The position numbers and the translations under genes were made by a program. A stretch of DNA of 47,039 bases from contig DYFA01000034.1 of NCBI GenBank assembly GCA_020725425.1, positions 1 through 47,039 of the forward strand, given 5' to 3'. The notes beneath the pieces are model-generated. The model worked only from the letters and a program-made list of their open reading frames with translations. It did not search any database and was not told the DNA's origin. Position 1 is the first letter of the stretch; each line of letters opens with the position of its first letter. Below, in pieces: positions 45,830 to 47,039 of the stretch. This DNA comes from Aneurinibacillus sp. GTDB taxonomy: Bacteria; Bacillota; UBA5301; DYFA01.

Positions 45830-47039
45830 ATGAAGGCCAAGCCGACAATAGTGGGCCTCGGTACGGTGGCTATTGCACTCGGCCTGGTGCTCTCGCTGGG
45901 CCAGGCCGCTCATGCCCTGATCAGCACAACCAAGCACAATCTCTCGGTGAGCGGGCCGGGGACCATCAAGGCCACCTCGGAGACCCGCATCTGCCGTTTT
46001 TGCCACGTCCCCCACAATGCTAACCCCGCCGTCCCCCTCTGGGGCCATACCCAGAACAGCGCCTCCTACACCATCTACACCTCCAGCACCATCCAGGGCA
46101 CCACCGGCCAGCCCAACGGCGCAAGCAAGCAGTGCCTCAGCTGCCACGACGGCGCCGTCGCCCTCGGCTCGGTGGTCCCCTCTTACACCATCACCAGCGG
46201 CTCCATCGCCATGAACCAGACCTACATGCCCGCCGGCCCCTCAAACCTCGGCACCAACCTCAGCGACGACCACCCCGTCTCCCTTGTGGCCAGCGGGTCG
46301 GACCCCGAGATCGTCACCAACCCCTCCGACCCCAAGGTCAAGTACGACTCCACCGGCCGCGTCCAGTGCACCTCCTGCCACAACCCGCACGACAACACCC
46401 ACGGCAAGTTCCTGGTCAAGCCCAACACCGTGGCCGGGGACTTCGGCTCCCAGATCTGTGTGGTCTGCCATGCCAAGTTCAACTGGACCAGCGCCCAGAA
46501 CTCCCACCGCAACTCCACCAAGCTCTACAATTCGGTGCCCCTCAAGGAGCAGGGCTGCGCCATCTGCCACAAGCCTCACTCCACCCCGGTCGCCACCAGG
46601 CTCCTCTTGGGCTCTGAGGAGGCGCTCTGCAACACCTGCCACGACGGCTCCCCCGCGGCGAAGAACGTCGCCGGGGAGTTCACCCGCACCTACAAGCATC
46701 CGCTCTCGACCTCCGCCAAGCACGACCCCGCCGAGACCTTCACCGACCTGAACGACTCGCTCAAGCGCCACTCAGAGTGCGAGGACTGCCACAACCCCCA
46801 CAGCGCCCAGGCCGGGACCCATACCCAGGGCAGTTCCAAGATCGGGGCGGTGCTTTTGGGGGCGTGGGGGATGAAGCCGGTCTACGACACCAACCCCTGG
46901 ACCGACCCGGTATCGTGGCAGAAGGTCGTCTTCACCGACACCGCCGGAGCGGACATGATCGAGGCCTATCTCTGCTTCAAGTGTCACAAGACCCTGGCCC
47001 GGGACTTCAACCCCAACAACCCCTCCTACCATGCGGCGG
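45830..47039 (+). CDS. Multiheme c-type cytochrome, OmcE-like N-terminal module (3' end off window)
   Basis: 403 codons are present with no stop. There is a signal peptide (GLGTVAIALGLVLSLGQAAHA) and eight CxxCH sites so far: CRFCH, CLSCH, CTSCH, CVVCH, CAICH, CNTCH, CEDCH, CFKCH. The first ~200 residues parallel the tetraheme protein at 41926 (TKHNLSVSGP, CRFCHVPHN, VPLWG, YTIYTSSTI, CLSCHDGAVALGSVV, DDHPVSL). Further heme modules follow. The ATG follows GGAGGTGA by 9 bases. Likely an extended relative of the nanowire-type cytochrome. Confidence 0.9.
   Translation, partial: MKAKPTIVGLGTVAIALGLVLSLGQAAHALISTTKHNLSVSGPGTIKATSETRICRFCHVPHNANPAVPLWGHTQNSASYTIYTSSTIQGTTGQPNGASKQCLSCHDGAVALGSVVPSYTITSGSIAMNQTYMPAGPSNLGTNLSDDHPVSLVASGSDPEIVTNPSDPKVKYDSTGRVQCTSCHNPHDNTHGKFLVKPNTVAGDFGSQICVVCHAKFNWTSAQNSHRNSTKLYNSVPLKEQGCAICHKPHSTPVATRLLLGSEEALCNTCHDGSPAAKNVAGEFTRTYKHPLSTSAKHDPAETFTDLNDSLKRHSECEDCHNPHSAQAGTHTQGSSKIGAVLLGAWGMKPVYDTNPWTDPVSWQKVVFTDTAGADMIEAYLCFKCHKTLARDFNPNNPSYHAA

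Overview
The window (GC-rich throughout) looks like a high-GC, anaerobic member of the Firmicutes (Bacillota). The strongest markers are the ctsR-mcsA-mcsB-clpC stress operon with a CtsR-type operator, an acuABC cluster, a LysM/GH18 protein of the spore-cortex YaaH/SleL type, a membrane pyrophosphatase and a large FtsA-like protein. The species cannot be fixed from sequence reading alone. One gene (42.7-44.8 kb) reads as an outer-membrane beta-barrel, which would fit a diderm lineage or acquisition from one.

Layout. 1-3.9 kb (minus): ctsR-mcsA-mcsB-clpC, with clpC cut by the window edge. 4.0-6.6 kb (minus): an FAD oxidoreductase coupled to an RlmI-like rRNA methyltransferase, divergent from a YigZ-family gene. 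7.2-11.1 kb (minus): cheW-cheA-cheB. 11.1-14.1 kb (minus): a SIMPL-domain protein, then guaB with its own promoter and an overlapping CPBP-family gene. 14.3-15.7 kb: a LysM-GH18 hydrolase and tRNA-Arg(CCG). 15.7-21.4 kb (minus): hppA, a decayed molybdopterin oxidoreductase and an FtsA-like protein with a repeated C-terminal tail.

21.4-28.5 kb (minus) is a molybdenum-cofactor and Tat-export block: mobA-mobB fusion, moeA, tatA, two dissimilar tatC genes, a probable Moco riboswitch with its own terminator, moaA, moaC and a MOSC-MogA fusion. Together these make the cofactor and export folded cofactor-containing enzymes. 28.8-35.6 kb: a uracil/xanthine permease, acuABC, an isoprenylcysteine-methyltransferase-like membrane protein, a second AcuA-like gene and an orphan histidine kinase. 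35.5-39.3 kb: a Ski2-type helicase, a small gene of unknown function, a gutted IS1595-type transposase and psiE.

39.37-47.04 kb (plus) is the most interesting part. A near-consensus promoter overlapped by two palindromes leads into a GEMM-I (cyclic-dinucleotide) riboswitch and a strong intrinsic terminator. Behind it lie a 12-heme cytochrome c, an NHL beta-propeller, a tetraheme cytochrome resembling OmcE, a putative outer-membrane barrel, a second NHL protein and a second OmcE-like multiheme cytochrome with at least 8 hemes that runs off the window. The content matches extracellular electron-transfer or cytochrome-nanowire loci of Geobacter. Here it sits next to Firmicute genes and appears to be placed under second-messenger control of transcription elongation.
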